Assembly: GCF_024721115.1 (NCBI RefSeq) | Contig: NZ_JAMDHK010000008.1 | Span: forward strand, 1-64,000 | DNA from: Salipiger pentaromativorans | Lineage (GTDB): Bacteria; Pseudomonadota; Alphaproteobacteria; Rhodobacterales; Rhodobacteraceae | DNA length: 64,000 bases | Direction: 5' to 3' | Shown here: piece by piece, positions 33,735 through 42,710 of the stretch | Numbering within the stretch: position 1 is the first letter of the stretch | Layout: every line of letters starts with the position of its first letter | Position numbers and translations under genes: made by a program | Notes under the pieces: generated by a model | Databases searched by the model: none | Seen by the model: the letters and a program-made list of their open reading frames with translations, nothing else | What the model was told of the DNA's origin: nothing

Positions 33735-35366
33735 ATGCTGACAATAAGACAGATTCCCGACCGCCTGCGGGCCCTTGGCTCGGCGGCGCTGACCGCGGGC
33801 CTGGTGTTTGCCGCGGGCGCCGCCACCGCCGAGGCGACGCTCACCACCGCCTGGCCGAGCGATGTCACCAGCCTCGATCCCGTCGCCGTGTCCAACTCGC
33901 CCGACATGGCGGTGGCCTTCAACGTCTATCAAGGTCTCGTGGGCTTCTCCTTCGAGCGCAACGACGAAGGCTCCTATATCGCGCAGGGTTCCGAACTGGC
34001 GCCTGCGCTGGCCGAAAGCTGGGAGCTGGGCGAAAGCTCCGCCACCTTCCACCTGCGCCCCGACGCGACCTTCTACCCCTCCGGCAACCCGGTGACCGCC
34101 GAGGACGTCAAATGGAGCCTGACGCGCGCGCTCAACGGGCTGAACGCGCAGGATCTGACCACCAACGGCATGCAAAGCCCCGATGATGTCGAGATCGTCG
34201 ACGAACACACCGTGACCCTGCATTTCCGCGATTCCGACGGCGCGCCCGTGGCGCCGACCACCACGACGCTGGCCATCTACATGATGCCGCAACAGTCGAT
34301 CGTCGATTCCGTCGCGGCCATGGAACACGCCACCGAGGCCGATCCCGATGCCTCGGACTGGCTGCGCGCCAACACCGCCGGCACCGGGCCGTACTACGTT
34401 TCCGACCACCAGCCGGGGCAGGAGCTGACCCTGAGCGCCGTGCCCGGTCACACGGCGGACCCGTATTATACCGATGTCATCATCCGCATCGTCAACGACG
34501 CCAATATGGCCTCGCTGCTGCGCGCGGGTGAGATCGACATGGGCGAGTACAACCTCTCGATCACCGACATGAATGCGCTGGAAGAGGCCGGGCTGACCAT
34601 CGCCTCAGAACCCGCGCCGCGCATGACCTATCTCGGCCTTGCTGCCGATACCGGCCCCTTTGCCGACAAGACAGTGCGCCAGGCCATCGCCTATGCGCTG
34701 CCCTATGACATGATCGTGGATGCGGTCTATTTCGGCCGCGCCAAGCGCGCGCTCTCCTTCGTGCCCAGCACGTCGAGCGCCGCCACCGATGCCTGGGCGA
34801 TGTATGACACCGACATCGAGCGCGCCCGCGCTCTGATGGAAGAGGCCGGCAGCCCCGAGATTTCGGTTCCGCTGCATTATGGCAGCACCAACCGCACGCA
34901 GGAGGACATCGCGCTGCTGATCCAGGGCAGCCTGCGCCAGATCGGTATCGACGTGACGCTGACGCCGCATACCGACGCGGAACAATGGGACGTGGTCAAC
35001 GCCCGCTCGCAGCCCGCCGAGGGTGTCGCCCCCGCCGCGCCGGAAATGGTGCTGTTCAACTGGGGCGCCTGGGCCGACGATCCCAAGATCCCCGTGGGCT
35101 TCTCCTCGACGACCGGCGGCGTGAACAACTACTCGCTCTGGGCCGACCCGGCGGTCGATGAGATCAACGCGACCTGGCAGATGCAGCCCAATTCGCCCGA
35201 GCGCGATGCCGCCTACAAGAAGGCGCAGGAGATCATCGCCGACGCGGCTGCCGTGATCCCGATCACCTATGCCGACCGGGCCGTGGTGCTGGCGCCCGGC
35301 ATCACCGGCGCCTCCTTCATGGTCTTCCCGCAAAGCCGCTTCGACCTGCTCGAAGCCGCGGAGTGA
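33735..35366 (+). CDS. Peptide-type ABC substrate-binding protein (DppA/SBP family 5)
   Basis: A 543-residue periplasmic binding protein with a Sec signal of about 33 residues (AAGAATAEA). The family-5 hallmark TAWPSDVTSLDPVAVSNSPDMAVAFNVYQGLV follows directly. These proteins bind di- or oligopeptides, but also opines, nickel or glycosides, so a peptide ligand is not certain. AGGAAAGG precedes the ATG. A creatinase-fold protein is encoded immediately after, hinting that the ligand is a peptide-like or N-substituted amino acid. Confidence 0.88.
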   Translation: MLTIRQIPDRLRALGSAALTAGLVFAAGAATAEATLTTAWPSDVTSLDPVAVSNSPDMAVAFNVYQGLVGFSFERNDEGSYIAQGSELAPALAESWELGESSATFHLRPDATFYPSGNPVTAEDVKWSLTRALNGLNAQDLTTNGMQSPDDVEIVDEHTVTLHFRDSDGAPVAPTTTTLAIYMMPQQSIVDSVAAMEHATEADPDASDWLRANTAGTGPYYVSDHQPGQELTLSAVPGHTADPYYTDVIIRIVNDANMASLLRAGEIDMGEYNLSITDMNALEEAGLTIASEPAPRMTYLGLAADTGPFADKTVRQAIAYALPYDMIVDAVYFGRAKRALSFVPSTSSAATDAWAMYDTDIERARALMEEAGSPEISVPLHYGSTNRTQEDIALLIQGSLRQIGIDVTLTPHTDAEQWDVVNARSQPAEGVAPAAPEMVLFNWGAWADDPKIPVGFSSTTGGVNNYSLWADPAVDEINATWQMQPNSPERDAAYKKAQEIIADAAAVIPITYADRAVVLAPGITGASFMVFPQSRFDLLEAAE

Positions 35367-35417
35367 GGCCCGGGCCCCTTCCCTGACGACAGACAAGACA
35401 ACAAGGACGAGACGTAA

Positions 35418-36815
35418 ATGACATCGACCCAGGCATGCGAACGGTTGCTGGACGGTTTCGAACCGGATTTCGACTTCGAAGCGGCCCCTCCGATCCCACC
35501 GGCGGAGTTCGCGGAGCGTATCGAGCGGCTGCGCCGGGAGGCCATCGTTGCCGAACACGATGCCATTGTCGTCAACGCCAACGCCGGCAACGGGTTTTCC
35601 GTCACCAACGGGTTCCTGCGCTATCTGTGCGACTGGGCCAGGGAAGGGGTTCTGGTCATTCCGACCGATCCGTCGAAGGGGATGCACCTGTTCTCCTTCT
35701 ACACCGAAAACGTCATCTTGCCACCGGGGGGAGAGCCCCTCGGCGTCGAGGCCATCTGGCAGATCAGCCCGTTCAGCCTCGAATATGGCGGCCGGAGCGG
35801 CAATCGGCACCGCAGCACCGTCGGCGCGGTGAAAACCCGTCTGGCCGAGCTGGGCTGCGCGCGCGGCAGCATCGCCGTGATCGGCGACGAAAGCTCGGGC
35901 TGGGTCTGGGCCGGGCTGCGGGAAGAGCTTCCCGGTGCGAAATACACCGACGAGACCCGCATGGTGCAGCGCATGCAAAGCATCCTGTCGCTCAACGAAC
36001 GGGCACAGGTACGCAGCGCGGCGCAGCTCGCCGATATCGGCTATCAGGCCGCCTGCCATGTGACACGCCCCGGCGTGAGCGACTATGAAATCTATGCCGC
36101 CTTCACCTTTGCCCAGATGGCGCGGGGCGGCGAAAGCGGCGACGGCTATCAGATCGGCATCAACCAATGGGGCACCGCCTGCGGCAAGCCCTACGGTCAC
36201 CGGGTGCGCGAAGGCGATCTCATCAACATGTATGTCTCGGCGGTCTCCTATCACGGTTATTGGGCACAGACCGCGCGCATGATGGCGGTGGGCGAGATCA
36301 CCGCCCGGCAGGAGGAAACGCTGGAGATGTGCACCGATGCGGTGCGGCGGGCGGAAAAGCTCATCCGCCCCGGCGTGCCCTTCAAGGATCTGCACGCGGC
36401 GGCGTTTTCCGCCTATATCGAGCATGGCTATCTGAAGGACGATGTGACCGCGACCATGCCCTATAACTGGGACGCAATGGCGGATGGCAGCCCCCGGCTG
36501 GTGCCCGCGCAATATGTGCCCAATGCCGATTACGAGGCGCAGGGCCGGCGGCTCGACCATGTCTACCCGGCGACGCGCGGCCCGCATAACCCCAATCTCG
36601 GTCATAGTGTCGGCAGCTTCGGCAATCCGAAGTTCAACGTGACCTCGCATAACACCGCCCGCGCCGAGCCGGGCATGGTCTTTGTCCTGCACGCGCAATG
36701 GCTCGACCCGCTGAGCGACGGCGCGAATATCGGCGATTGCTACCTGATCACCGAGGACGGCTATGAAAACCTGAGCTGTCACTCATCGCTGGAGACGTTC
36801 CGCGTGCCCGCATGA
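35418..36815 (+). CDS. Creatinase-fold (M24 pita-bread) protein lacking most metal ligands
   Basis: A 465-residue protein with the two-domain M24 layout of prolidase, aminopeptidase P, creatinase and ectoine hydrolase. Of the five metal ligands of M24 peptidases only the histidine (H396, LGHSVG) is evident. The two aspartates are replaced by Tyr272 and Gln284 in the GDLINMYVS and GYWAQTAR stretches, and the two glutamates by His425 and Gly439. Creatinase is a metal-free enzyme with similar losses, so this is probably a metal-independent C-N hydrolase rather than a dead protein. It follows the peptide importer after 51 bases and may act on the imported ligand. Confidence 0.8.
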   Translation: MTSTQACERLLDGFEPDFDFEAAPPIPPAEFAERIERLRREAIVAEHDAIVVNANAGNGFSVTNGFLRYLCDWAREGVLVIPTDPSKGMHLFSFYTENVILPPGGEPLGVEAIWQISPFSLEYGGRSGNRHRSTVGAVKTRLAELGCARGSIAVIGDESSGWVWAGLREELPGAKYTDETRMVQRMQSILSLNERAQVRSAAQLADIGYQAACHVTRPGVSDYEIYAAFTFAQMARGGESGDGYQIGINQWGTACGKPYGHRVREGDLINMYVSAVSYHGYWAQTARMMAVGEITARQEETLEMCTDAVRRAEKLIRPGVPFKDLHAAAFSAYIEHGYLKDDVTATMPYNWDAMADGSPRLVPAQYVPNADYEAQGRRLDHVYPATRGPHNPNLGHSVGSFGNPKFNVTSHNTARAEPGMVFVLHAQWLDPLSDGANIGDCYLITEDGYENLSCHSSLETFRVPA

Positions 36816-36922
36816 GGGGTGCAACGCACAAGGCGTGCCCAAGGGCGCGCCGGTTCTGGCACCGGTCGGGACGGGCAGGGCGCGCGCAAGCCCCATGGCG
36901 GATTGACGCTGAACGGCGCGCC

Positions 36923-36939
36923 CGTATATACATACGTAT
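36923..36939. promoter_or_regulatory. Operator-like palindromes before the toxin-antitoxin pair
   Basis: Two overlapping palindromes, CGTAT-N4-ATACG (36923-36936) and ATACGTAT (36932-36939), occupy an AT-rich island 20 bases before the antitoxin start. Antitoxins of the AbrB type usually bind such sites to repress their own operon. Confidence 0.55.
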
Positions 36940-36958
36940 AAACCGAAGAGGGCCTGTC

Positions 36959-37183
36959 ATGATCGAAGTCAAGATCCGCAAAGTCGGCAATTCCGCCGTG
37001 ATGACCCTCAGCGCGGAAATGCTGGCCCTGCTTGACGCCAAGGAGGGCGACACGCTTTACGCGGTGCGTACCGACGATGGCGGGCTGAAGCTGATGACGG
37101 AAAACCCCGAGCTGCAAGCGGCGCTTGCTGCCGCGGAAATCGTCATGGATGAGAACCGCGACCTGCTGCAAGCGCTCGCATGA
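36959..37183 (+). CDS. AbrB/MazE-type antitoxin
   Basis: A 74-residue protein with a SpoVT/AbrB swapped-hairpin DNA-binding domain at residues 1-47 (KIRKVGNSAVMTLSAEMLALLDAKEGD) and a C-terminal helix that should wrap the toxin. It neutralises the Doc-like toxin encoded with a 4-base overlap. The start is the ATG at 36959, preceded by AGAGGG; the frame is open further upstream but without resemblance. It likely represses its own promoter. Confidence 0.85.
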   Translation: MIEVKIRKVGNSAVMTLSAEMLALLDAKEGDTLYAVRTDDGGLKLMTENPELQAALAAAEIVMDENRDLLQALA

Positions 37184-37563
37184 CGCATTGGGTCTGGGTG
37201 CCGCTGCCCGCCCTGCATATCGTGCACGATCGCCAGATCGCGCGGCACGGCGGAGCGCCGGGAACCCGTGACCGGGCGCTCTTGGAAATGGCCTGTGCCC
37301 GCCCGATGAACCTGGCGGCTTACGAAGATCCCGATGTGTTTGCGCTCGCCGCAGCCTATGCGTTCGGCATCTCCAAGGCGCATGCATTCGTCGATGGGAA
37401 CAAGCGAACGGCGTTTGTGGCCAGCTTCACCTTTCTTAGGCTGAACGGCGTTGCGATCCGTCCCGATCCCGTCACCGGCGTCAGGATGATGGAGGATCTG
37501 GCATCCGATCATGTGAGCGAGACCGAGTTTGCGGCCTGGCTGCGGGGGCTTCATTCCGAATAA
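37180..37563 (+). CDS. Doc-family toxin (Fic/DOC fold)
   Basis: A 127-residue toxin with the Fic/Doc active-site motif HAFVDGNKRTAF (about 68-79). Doc phosphorylates elongation factor Tu and stops translation. The usual partner is Phd, but here it is paired with an AbrB-type antitoxin, a known but less common combination. The module sits between two catabolic operons and may stabilise this region. Confidence 0.88.
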   Translation: MTHWVWVPLPALHIVHDRQIARHGGAPGTRDRALLEMACARPMNLAAYEDPDVFALAAAYAFGISKAHAFVDGNKRTAFVASFTFLRLNGVAIRPDPVTGVRMMEDLASDHVSETEFAAWLRGLHSE

Positions 37564-37887
37564 CCCCAGGTTCATGAGCTGTGCCGCGGGCCGCCGGCCC
37601 ATAGCGCGTAAGCAATGTTATGTTAAGTAACCCGGAAGCGACATGTCGGCGCTCGCCGAGCGGGATCTGTCGCAATCCCGGCATGCACGGCGTTTCGGGG
37701 AGGTCCGGCGGATATGGGCCACACCCCTCTTCCGCCACACCAGGCTCGGGCCCTTGCCAGACCCCGAAAATCCCCAAAACACGCCTCCCGACGGGGGACA
37801 GCTTGTCCCCTTTTCGAAGGGACAGACATCCCCGGGCCGCGCTCTCTATGGTCGCCGGATCGCAGCGTGAGATTGGGAGGAGACGCG
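37564..37887. other. 324-base intergenic region before the FAD monooxygenase
   Basis: I see no gene here. It holds a terminator-like hairpin (37794-37814), an alternative pairing partner just downstream (37819-37824) and, at its right end, a strong GGGAGGAG ribosome site for the GTG start at 37888. The AT-rich stretch near 37610-37632 could carry the promoter, but no clean hexamers are visible. Confidence 0.45.
37794..37814 (+). terminator. Hairpin GGGGACA-GCT-TGTCCCC followed by TTTT
   Basis: A perfect 7-bp stem with a 3-base loop is followed directly by TTTTC, the best intrinsic-terminator shape on the plus strand of this window. Its right arm (TGTCCC, 37804-37809) can instead pair with GGGACA at 37819-37824. 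It may end the toxin-antitoxin transcript or regulate the monooxygenase leader. Confidence 0.55.
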
Positions 37888-39516
37888 GTGAGGCCCGCAG
37901 GACGTTCGGAAACAGACTCGCTTTATTTCGACTATCCGCATTTCGATGCGCCACAGGCATCCAGCGCCGAGAAAGCGGCGCGCAGCGCGTGTGTCGCCAT
38001 CGTCGGAGCCGGGCCGGTCGGCATGACCGCCGCCCTCGCGCTGGCGAAGGAGGGCATCCCCTCGGTGCTTTTCGACAACAAGTCGACCTTCAACGACGGC
38101 AGCCGCGCCATCTGCATCGCGCGCCCCAGCTACTATATCCTGGAAAGCCTGGGCGTGGTCGCACCCTTCGTCGACAAGGCGCTTGGCTGGACCACCGGCC
38201 GCTCCTTCTATCGCGGCGAAAAGATCCTCGAATTCAAGATGCCGGACAGCGCGGACGAGAAATTCCGCCCGATGTACAATCTTCAGCAGCAATATATCGA
38301 ACAGTTCCTGTGGGATGCGGTGGCCGCGAACCCGCTGATCGAAACCCGGTGGCAGAGCGAAGTCACCGGGATCGAGGATGTCGCGGACGGTGTGTCGCTA
38401 AGCGTCACCGATCCCGGCGGCAGCTATGCGCTGCTGGCGGAATGGGTGCTGGCCTGCGACGGCGCGCGCAGCCCGATCCGCACCATGCGCGGCCACAGGC
38501 TCCAGGGTCAGAACTACGAAGGCCGCTATGTCATCGCCGACATTCAGATGGCCCATGATTACCCGACGATCCGGCGCGCGCTCTTCGATCCCTCCTCGCG
38601 CCCCGGCGGGACCGTGCTGATCCACAAGCAGCCCGATGACATCTGGCGCATCGACTATCAGCTCGAGGACGACGAGAGCACCGAGGACGCGCTGCGCGAG
38701 GACAATGTGCGTGCCAGCGTCGGCTCGGTTCTGAAGGATCTCGGCTACGAGGGGCCATGGGAGCTCGAGTGGTGGAGCGTCTATTCCGCCAACACGCTGG
38801 CGCTGGCGGATTACCGCGACGGACGCGTTTTCTTTGTCGGCGACAGCGCCCATATCGTGCCGATCTTTGGGGTGCGCGGGCTGAACAACGGGCTGGCGGA
38901 TGCGGCGAATATCGGCTGGAAGCTGGGCTGGGTGTTGAATGGCAAGGCGGGCGAGGCGCTGCTTGACAGCTATTCGCCGGAACGCCGGGGCGCGACGCTC
39001 GATGTCTTCTCCAATGCGTCGAAAAGCGCGCGCTTCATGACCCCGCACAGCCATGGCTGGAAGCTGATGCGCGACGCGGCCCTGTCGCTGGCGCTGACCC
39101 ATCCCTTTGCCGGAGAGCTGGCGAACCCGCGCCAGATGACCGCCTACACCTATAGCGACAGCCCTGCCGTGCTGCCCGACGACCCGGAGTTTGCCGGTGG
39201 GCAGGGCATCGGCGAGGTGCTGCCCGAGGCGAAATGGGACGGCGGCTATCTCTCCGACCGGCTGGGCGACGGGTTCACCCTGCTGTGTTTCGAGCCCGGT
39301 CTGGCGCGCGAGATCGAGGCGGGTCTGTCGCCTGCGGATGCGCTGACGGTGCTGGTAATGCCACCGGCGCTGGCCGAAAGGTTCGGCGCGCAGTCTGGCA
39401 GCGCCTATCTCGTGCGCCCCGACATGCATATCGCCGGGCGTTGGCACAGGGCCACGGCGGCGGCGGTTCTGGACGGCTACGGCCAGGTCACTTTCCGTGA
39501 AGGAGCGCTGCAATGA
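37888..39516 (+). CDS. FAD-dependent aromatic hydroxylase (class A, MhpA-like)
   Basis: A 542-residue flavoprotein monooxygenase with FAD motif VAIVGAGPVGMTAALALAKEG (about 37-57), the DG motif VLACDGARSPIR and the GD motif VFFVGDSAHIVPIFGVRGLNNGLADAANIGWKL. A C-terminal thioredoxin-like domain follows. It should ortho-hydroxylate a phenolic compound with NAD(P)H and O2, as MhpA or PcpB do. The GTG start has AGGAG 5 bases before it, and upstream codons lack resemblance. It overlaps a DUF2783 gene and precedes a TRAP transporter. It might feed the ring-cleavage enzymes at 18303-27016. Confidence 0.87.
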   Translation: MRPAGRSETDSLYFDYPHFDAPQASSAEKAARSACVAIVGAGPVGMTAALALAKEGIPSVLFDNKSTFNDGSRAICIARPSYYILESLGVVAPFVDKALGWTTGRSFYRGEKILEFKMPDSADEKFRPMYNLQQQYIEQFLWDAVAANPLIETRWQSEVTGIEDVADGVSLSVTDPGGSYALLAEWVLACDGARSPIRTMRGHRLQGQNYEGRYVIADIQMAHDYPTIRRALFDPSSRPGGTVLIHKQPDDIWRIDYQLEDDESTEDALREDNVRASVGSVLKDLGYEGPWELEWWSVYSANTLALADYRDGRVFFVGDSAHIVPIFGVRGLNNGLADAANIGWKLGWVLNGKAGEALLDSYSPERRGATLDVFSNASKSARFMTPHSHGWKLMRDAALSLALTHPFAGELANPRQMTAYTYSDSPAVLPDDPEFAGGQGIGEVLPEAKWDGGYLSDRLGDGFTLLCFEPGLAREIEAGLSPADALTVLVMPPALAERFGAQSGSAYLVRPDMHIAGRWHRATAAAVLDGYGQVTFREGALQ

Positions 39517-39692
39517 CACGGACCGAGCTTGAAGCGATCTACGAAGCGCTGGCCTGCCGGATCGACGAGGTCGGAGAGGCGAACAGCCCGCTATACCTGG
39601 CCAAACTCGCCCTGCTGCTGGCCGAGAGGCTCGGCGACGCAACCGCCGTGCAAAGCTGCCTCGACGACGCGGCGCAGGCGCTCGACGCCTGA
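39513..39692 (+). CDS. DUF2783-type small protein
   Basis: A 59-residue acidic, mostly helical protein (TELEAIYEALACRIDEVGE...LYLAKLALLLAERLGD) whose ATG overlaps the monooxygenase stop. The pattern is that of DUF2783, which recurs beside FAD aromatic monooxygenases. Its function is unknown; a small partner or stability factor of the hydroxylase is plausible (inference). Confidence 0.75.
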   Translation: MTRTELEAIYEALACRIDEVGEANSPLYLAKLALLLAERLGDATAVQSCLDDAAQALDA

Positions 39693-39773
39693 TCCCGCCC
39701 CCGTCCCGGCGCAGAGGAAACGCCGGGACGAACGGGCATGAAAACACCCAAAAAAGACTCTGGAGGAGACCCG

Positions 39774-40808
39774 ATGAAACGCGCGAACACATCCTTTGGC
39801 CTGCTGCTGGCCTCTGTCGCCACGGCGCTTAGCCTGACGGCATCGGCGGCGCTGGCCGAAACCAAGCTGGTTCTGTCGAGCTGGCTGCCGCCCCGCCACC
39901 CGCTGGTCAGCGAGGCGATCAAACCCTGGGCCCGTCAGGTTGAGGAGGTGACCGAAGGCCGCGTCAGCGTCCGCATTCTGGCCAAGCCGATGGGCGCCCC
40001 CCCGGCGCATTTCGACATGGCGGCGGAAGGCATCGCCGACATCACCTACGGGCTGCATTCCTTCACCACCGACGACCGGTTCTTGCGGTCGCGGATCGGC
40101 CAGTTCTCCTTTATCGCCGACGATGCGGTGAGCGGTTCCAAAGCGTTCTGGAAGATCTATACCGAACAGCTCGGCGCCGCCGAAGAACATGAGGGCGTCA
40201 AGGTGCTGAGCCTCTTCGTGCACGGGCCCGGCCTGCTCAGCAACAACATCCGCCGGATCGAGACGCCGGACGATCTCGCCGGTCTCAAGATCCGCACCCC
40301 CGGCGGCTATATCGCCGATCTGATCGGCGATCTTGGCGCGACCACGCTCTTCATGTCCTCGGGCGAGGTCTATGAAAAGTTGACGCGCGGGGTGATCGAC
40401 GGGGTGACCTTCCCCTATGACGGGCTCGCGCAGTTCAAACTGGCGGATTACCTGAAATACACCATGTCGGTGCCCGGCGGCTTCTACAACACCACCTGGT
40501 TCCTCGTCATGAACGAAGACAAATGGGCCGAGATTTCGGAGACGGACCGCGCCGCCATCGAGGCCATCTCGGGCGAGGTCTTTGCCGAGCTTGCGGGCAA
40601 GGCCTGGGACGGCTCGGATGCGCAATCGCGCGCGGTCGTCGAAAAGGCGGGGGTCGAGATCCACGAGGCCACACCCGAAACGCTGGCGGCGATCAAGGCG
40701 GCGGCGGCGGGCTATGAGGCGGAGTGGGCCGAAGCGGTCTCCGAAGGCGGCTATGACGGCGCTGCGGCGCTGGCCGAGCTGCGGGCGCAAACCGGCGTGA
40801 CGTACTGA
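39774..40808 (+). CDS. TRAP transporter substrate-binding protein (DctP type, second)
   Basis: A 344-residue periplasmic binding protein with a Sec signal of about 22 residues (SAALAETK). It has the DctP ligand-clamp segment DLAGLKIRTPGGYIADLIGDLGA and the LTRGVIDGVTFPYDGL strand. I use the ATG at 39774, which has GGAGGAG 6 bases before it; an ATG at 39738 would add 12 residues and mask the signal peptide. It probably imports the substrate of the preceding hydroxylase, an aromatic carboxylate by inference. Confidence 0.87.
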   Translation: MKRANTSFGLLLASVATALSLTASAALAETKLVLSSWLPPRHPLVSEAIKPWARQVEEVTEGRVSVRILAKPMGAPPAHFDMAAEGIADITYGLHSFTTDDRFLRSRIGQFSFIADDAVSGSKAFWKIYTEQLGAAEEHEGVKVLSLFVHGPGLLSNNIRRIETPDDLAGLKIRTPGGYIADLIGDLGATTLFMSSGEVYEKLTRGVIDGVTFPYDGLAQFKLADYLKYTMSVPGGFYNTTWFLVMNEDKWAEISETDRAAIEAISGEVFAELAGKAWDGSDAQSRAVVEKAGVEIHEATPETLAAIKAAAAGYEAEWAEAVSEGGYDGAAALAELRAQTGVTY

Positions 40809-40811
40809 TCC

Positions 40812-41360
40812 GTGTCGGGACAGCCGAAAAATCCCTACGGGTCGGGCCCCGTCGGAGCGGGGCTCGACATCGGCAGGCTGCTGGAGCGCTCGCTTGGCAT
40901 CGTCGCGGCGTTTCTGCTTTTGCTGCTGATCCTTGTGACCTGTGTCGACGTGGTCGGCCGGTACTTTTTGAACGCGCCGCTGACGGGCGCGTTCGAACTC
41001 ACCGAAATCCTGCTGGCGGCGTTGGTCTTTACCGCGCTGCCGCTGACCACCGAACGCCGCGAACATGTGGAGGTGGACCTGTCGAGCGGATTTCTGGGCG
41101 CATTGCCGAACCGCCTGCTGATCGCGGTGTCGGGGCTGTTCAGCGCGGCGGTGCTCATCACCTTCGCCTGGCGGCTCTTCACGCATGCGATGAAGGCCGC
41201 GGGCGACGGCGCGGTGACCAACACGCTCGAGATTCCGCTGGCACCCTTCGGCTTTCTGGCCGCGGCGGCCTGTCTGGTCAGCGGGCTCATCGCCTTTCTG
41301 CGCGGCATTGATCCGGGTGGCGCGGGCTTCGAAAGCGGTACAGAGGAGCGGGCACAATGA
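40812..41360 (+). CDS. TRAP transporter small permease (DctQ type, second)
   Basis: A 182-residue membrane protein with four helices and the DctQ landmark CVDVVGRYFLNAPLTGAFELTE. It starts at GTG 40812, 3 bases after the binding-protein stop, and overlaps the large permease gene by 4 bases. The N-terminal 30 residues are polar. It is the accessory membrane subunit of the second TRAP system. Confidence 0.87.
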   Translation: MSGQPKNPYGSGPVGAGLDIGRLLERSLGIVAAFLLLLLILVTCVDVVGRYFLNAPLTGAFELTEILLAALVFTALPLTTERREHVEVDLSSGFLGALPNRLLIAVSGLFSAAVLITFAWRLFTHAMKAAGDGAVTNTLEIPLAPFGFLAAAACLVSGLIAFLRGIDPGGAGFESGTEERAQ

Positions 41361-42673
41361 CGGAATCGCTTCTGGGCTTTGCGGTCCTGCTCGGCCTGAT
41401 CCTGCTGCGGGTGCCCATCGCCTTTGCCATGGCGGCGGTCGGCGGTTTCGGCTTTGCGCTGATGCGCGGCTGGGAACCGGCCTGGGCGCTGACCGGGCAG
41501 ATCGCCTTCGACACCGGGCTGTCCTACAGCCTGTCGGTGATTCCGCTCTTCATCTTCATGGGCAACGTGCTGGCGATGTCCGGGGTGGCGCACGGGCTGT
41601 TTGCCGGGGCCGACCGGCTCTTCGGGCGGATGCGCGGCGGGCTCGCCATGGCGACGGTGTTTTCCTGTGGCGGCTTTTCGGCGGTCTGCGGATCGTCGCT
41701 GGCCACGGCGGCGACCATGTCCAAGGTGGCCATGCCCTCGATGCGCCGCTTTGGCTATGACGACCGGCTTGCCACCGGCTCCATCGCGGCGGGCGGGACC
41801 CTGGGCATCCTGATCCCGCCCAGCGTGATCCTGATCATCTACGGGCTGTTGACCGAGACCAATATCGCCAAGCTGTTCATCGCCGGCATCCTGCCCGGTC
41901 TGCTGGGCGTGCTGCTTTATCTGGTCGCGGTGCGCATTGCGGTCGCGATCAATCCGGCGCTGGCGCCGGACGAGGCGGGCAAGGAGCCGATGTCGCGCGC
42001 GGATGTGATCGGGGTGATTTGCGTGCTGGGGCTGTTCCTGTTCATCATGGTCGGCATCTACGGCGGGTTCTTTACCCCGACCGAAGCGGCCGGCATGGGC
42101 GCGGGCGCCTCGATTCTGATCGCGCTGGCGCTGCGCAGCATGTCGATTGCGGACTTCTTTCAGGCTTTCGTCGACGCCGCGCGCACCACGGCGATGATCT
42201 TTGTGATCATCATCGGGGCCGAGCTCTTCACCAACTTCATCAACTTCGCCGGTCTGCCCGATGCGCTGGCCGTTGTGGTGTCGGATTGGGAGCTGTCGCC
42301 GGGCGTGGTGATCGCGGCGATCATCGTCATCTACCTACTGTTGGGCTGCGTGCTGGAAAGCCTGTCGATGGTGTTGCTGACGGTGCCGGTGTTCTATCCG
42401 CTGATGTACGAGCTCGATTTCGCCAACGAGATGCTGCTCGACCCGGAAAATGCACTGATCTGGTTTGCGGTCGTGGTGGTGGTCGCCACCGAAATCAGCC
42501 TGATCACCCCGCCCGTGGGCATGAATGTCTTCGTCCTCAAGGGCGTGCTCCGTGACGTGCCGCTCTCGACGATCTTCAAGGGTGTGCTGCCCTTTTGGAT
42601 CGCCGACATTTTCCGGCTGACCTTCATCATCCTCGTGCCCGGTCTGTCGCTCTGGCTGGTGACGGCAATGTAG
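41357..42673 (+). CDS. TRAP transporter large permease (DctM type, second)
   Basis: A 438-residue transporter subunit with about 12 helices and the signatures CGGFSAVCGSSLATAATMSKVAMP and GTLGILIPPSVILIIYG, repeated in the second half around VLESLSMVLLTVPVFYP. It is the sodium-coupled pore for the second TRAP importer. A GC hairpin and a LuxR-type gene follow. Confidence 0.92.
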   Translation: MTESLLGFAVLLGLILLRVPIAFAMAAVGGFGFALMRGWEPAWALTGQIAFDTGLSYSLSVIPLFIFMGNVLAMSGVAHGLFAGADRLFGRMRGGLAMATVFSCGGFSAVCGSSLATAATMSKVAMPSMRRFGYDDRLATGSIAAGGTLGILIPPSVILIIYGLLTETNIAKLFIAGILPGLLGVLLYLVAVRIAVAINPALAPDEAGKEPMSRADVIGVICVLGLFLFIMVGIYGGFFTPTEAAGMGAGASILIALALRSMSIADFFQAFVDAARTTAMIFVIIIGAELFTNFINFAGLPDALAVVVSDWELSPGVVIAAIIVIYLLLGCVLESLSMVLLTVPVFYPLMYELDFANEMLLDPENALIWFAVVVVVATEISLITPPVGMNVFVLKGVLRDVPLSTIFKGVLPFWIADIFRLTFIILVPGLSLWLVTAM

Positions 42674-42710
42674 CGCATATGGCGCAGGATGCCCGTCTGC
42701 CGGGACACAA

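Noticed and set aside
35370-35381. GC palindrome GGCCCGGGCC after the peptide binding-protein gene
   Set aside because: Too short, with no loop or U-run; not a convincing terminator in GC-rich DNA.
34605-36782. 725-codon open frame on the minus strand
   Set aside because: It lies antisense to the peptide binding-protein and creatinase-fold genes, is rich in His/Arg/Ala as expected for a GC-rich shadow frame, and shows no domain.
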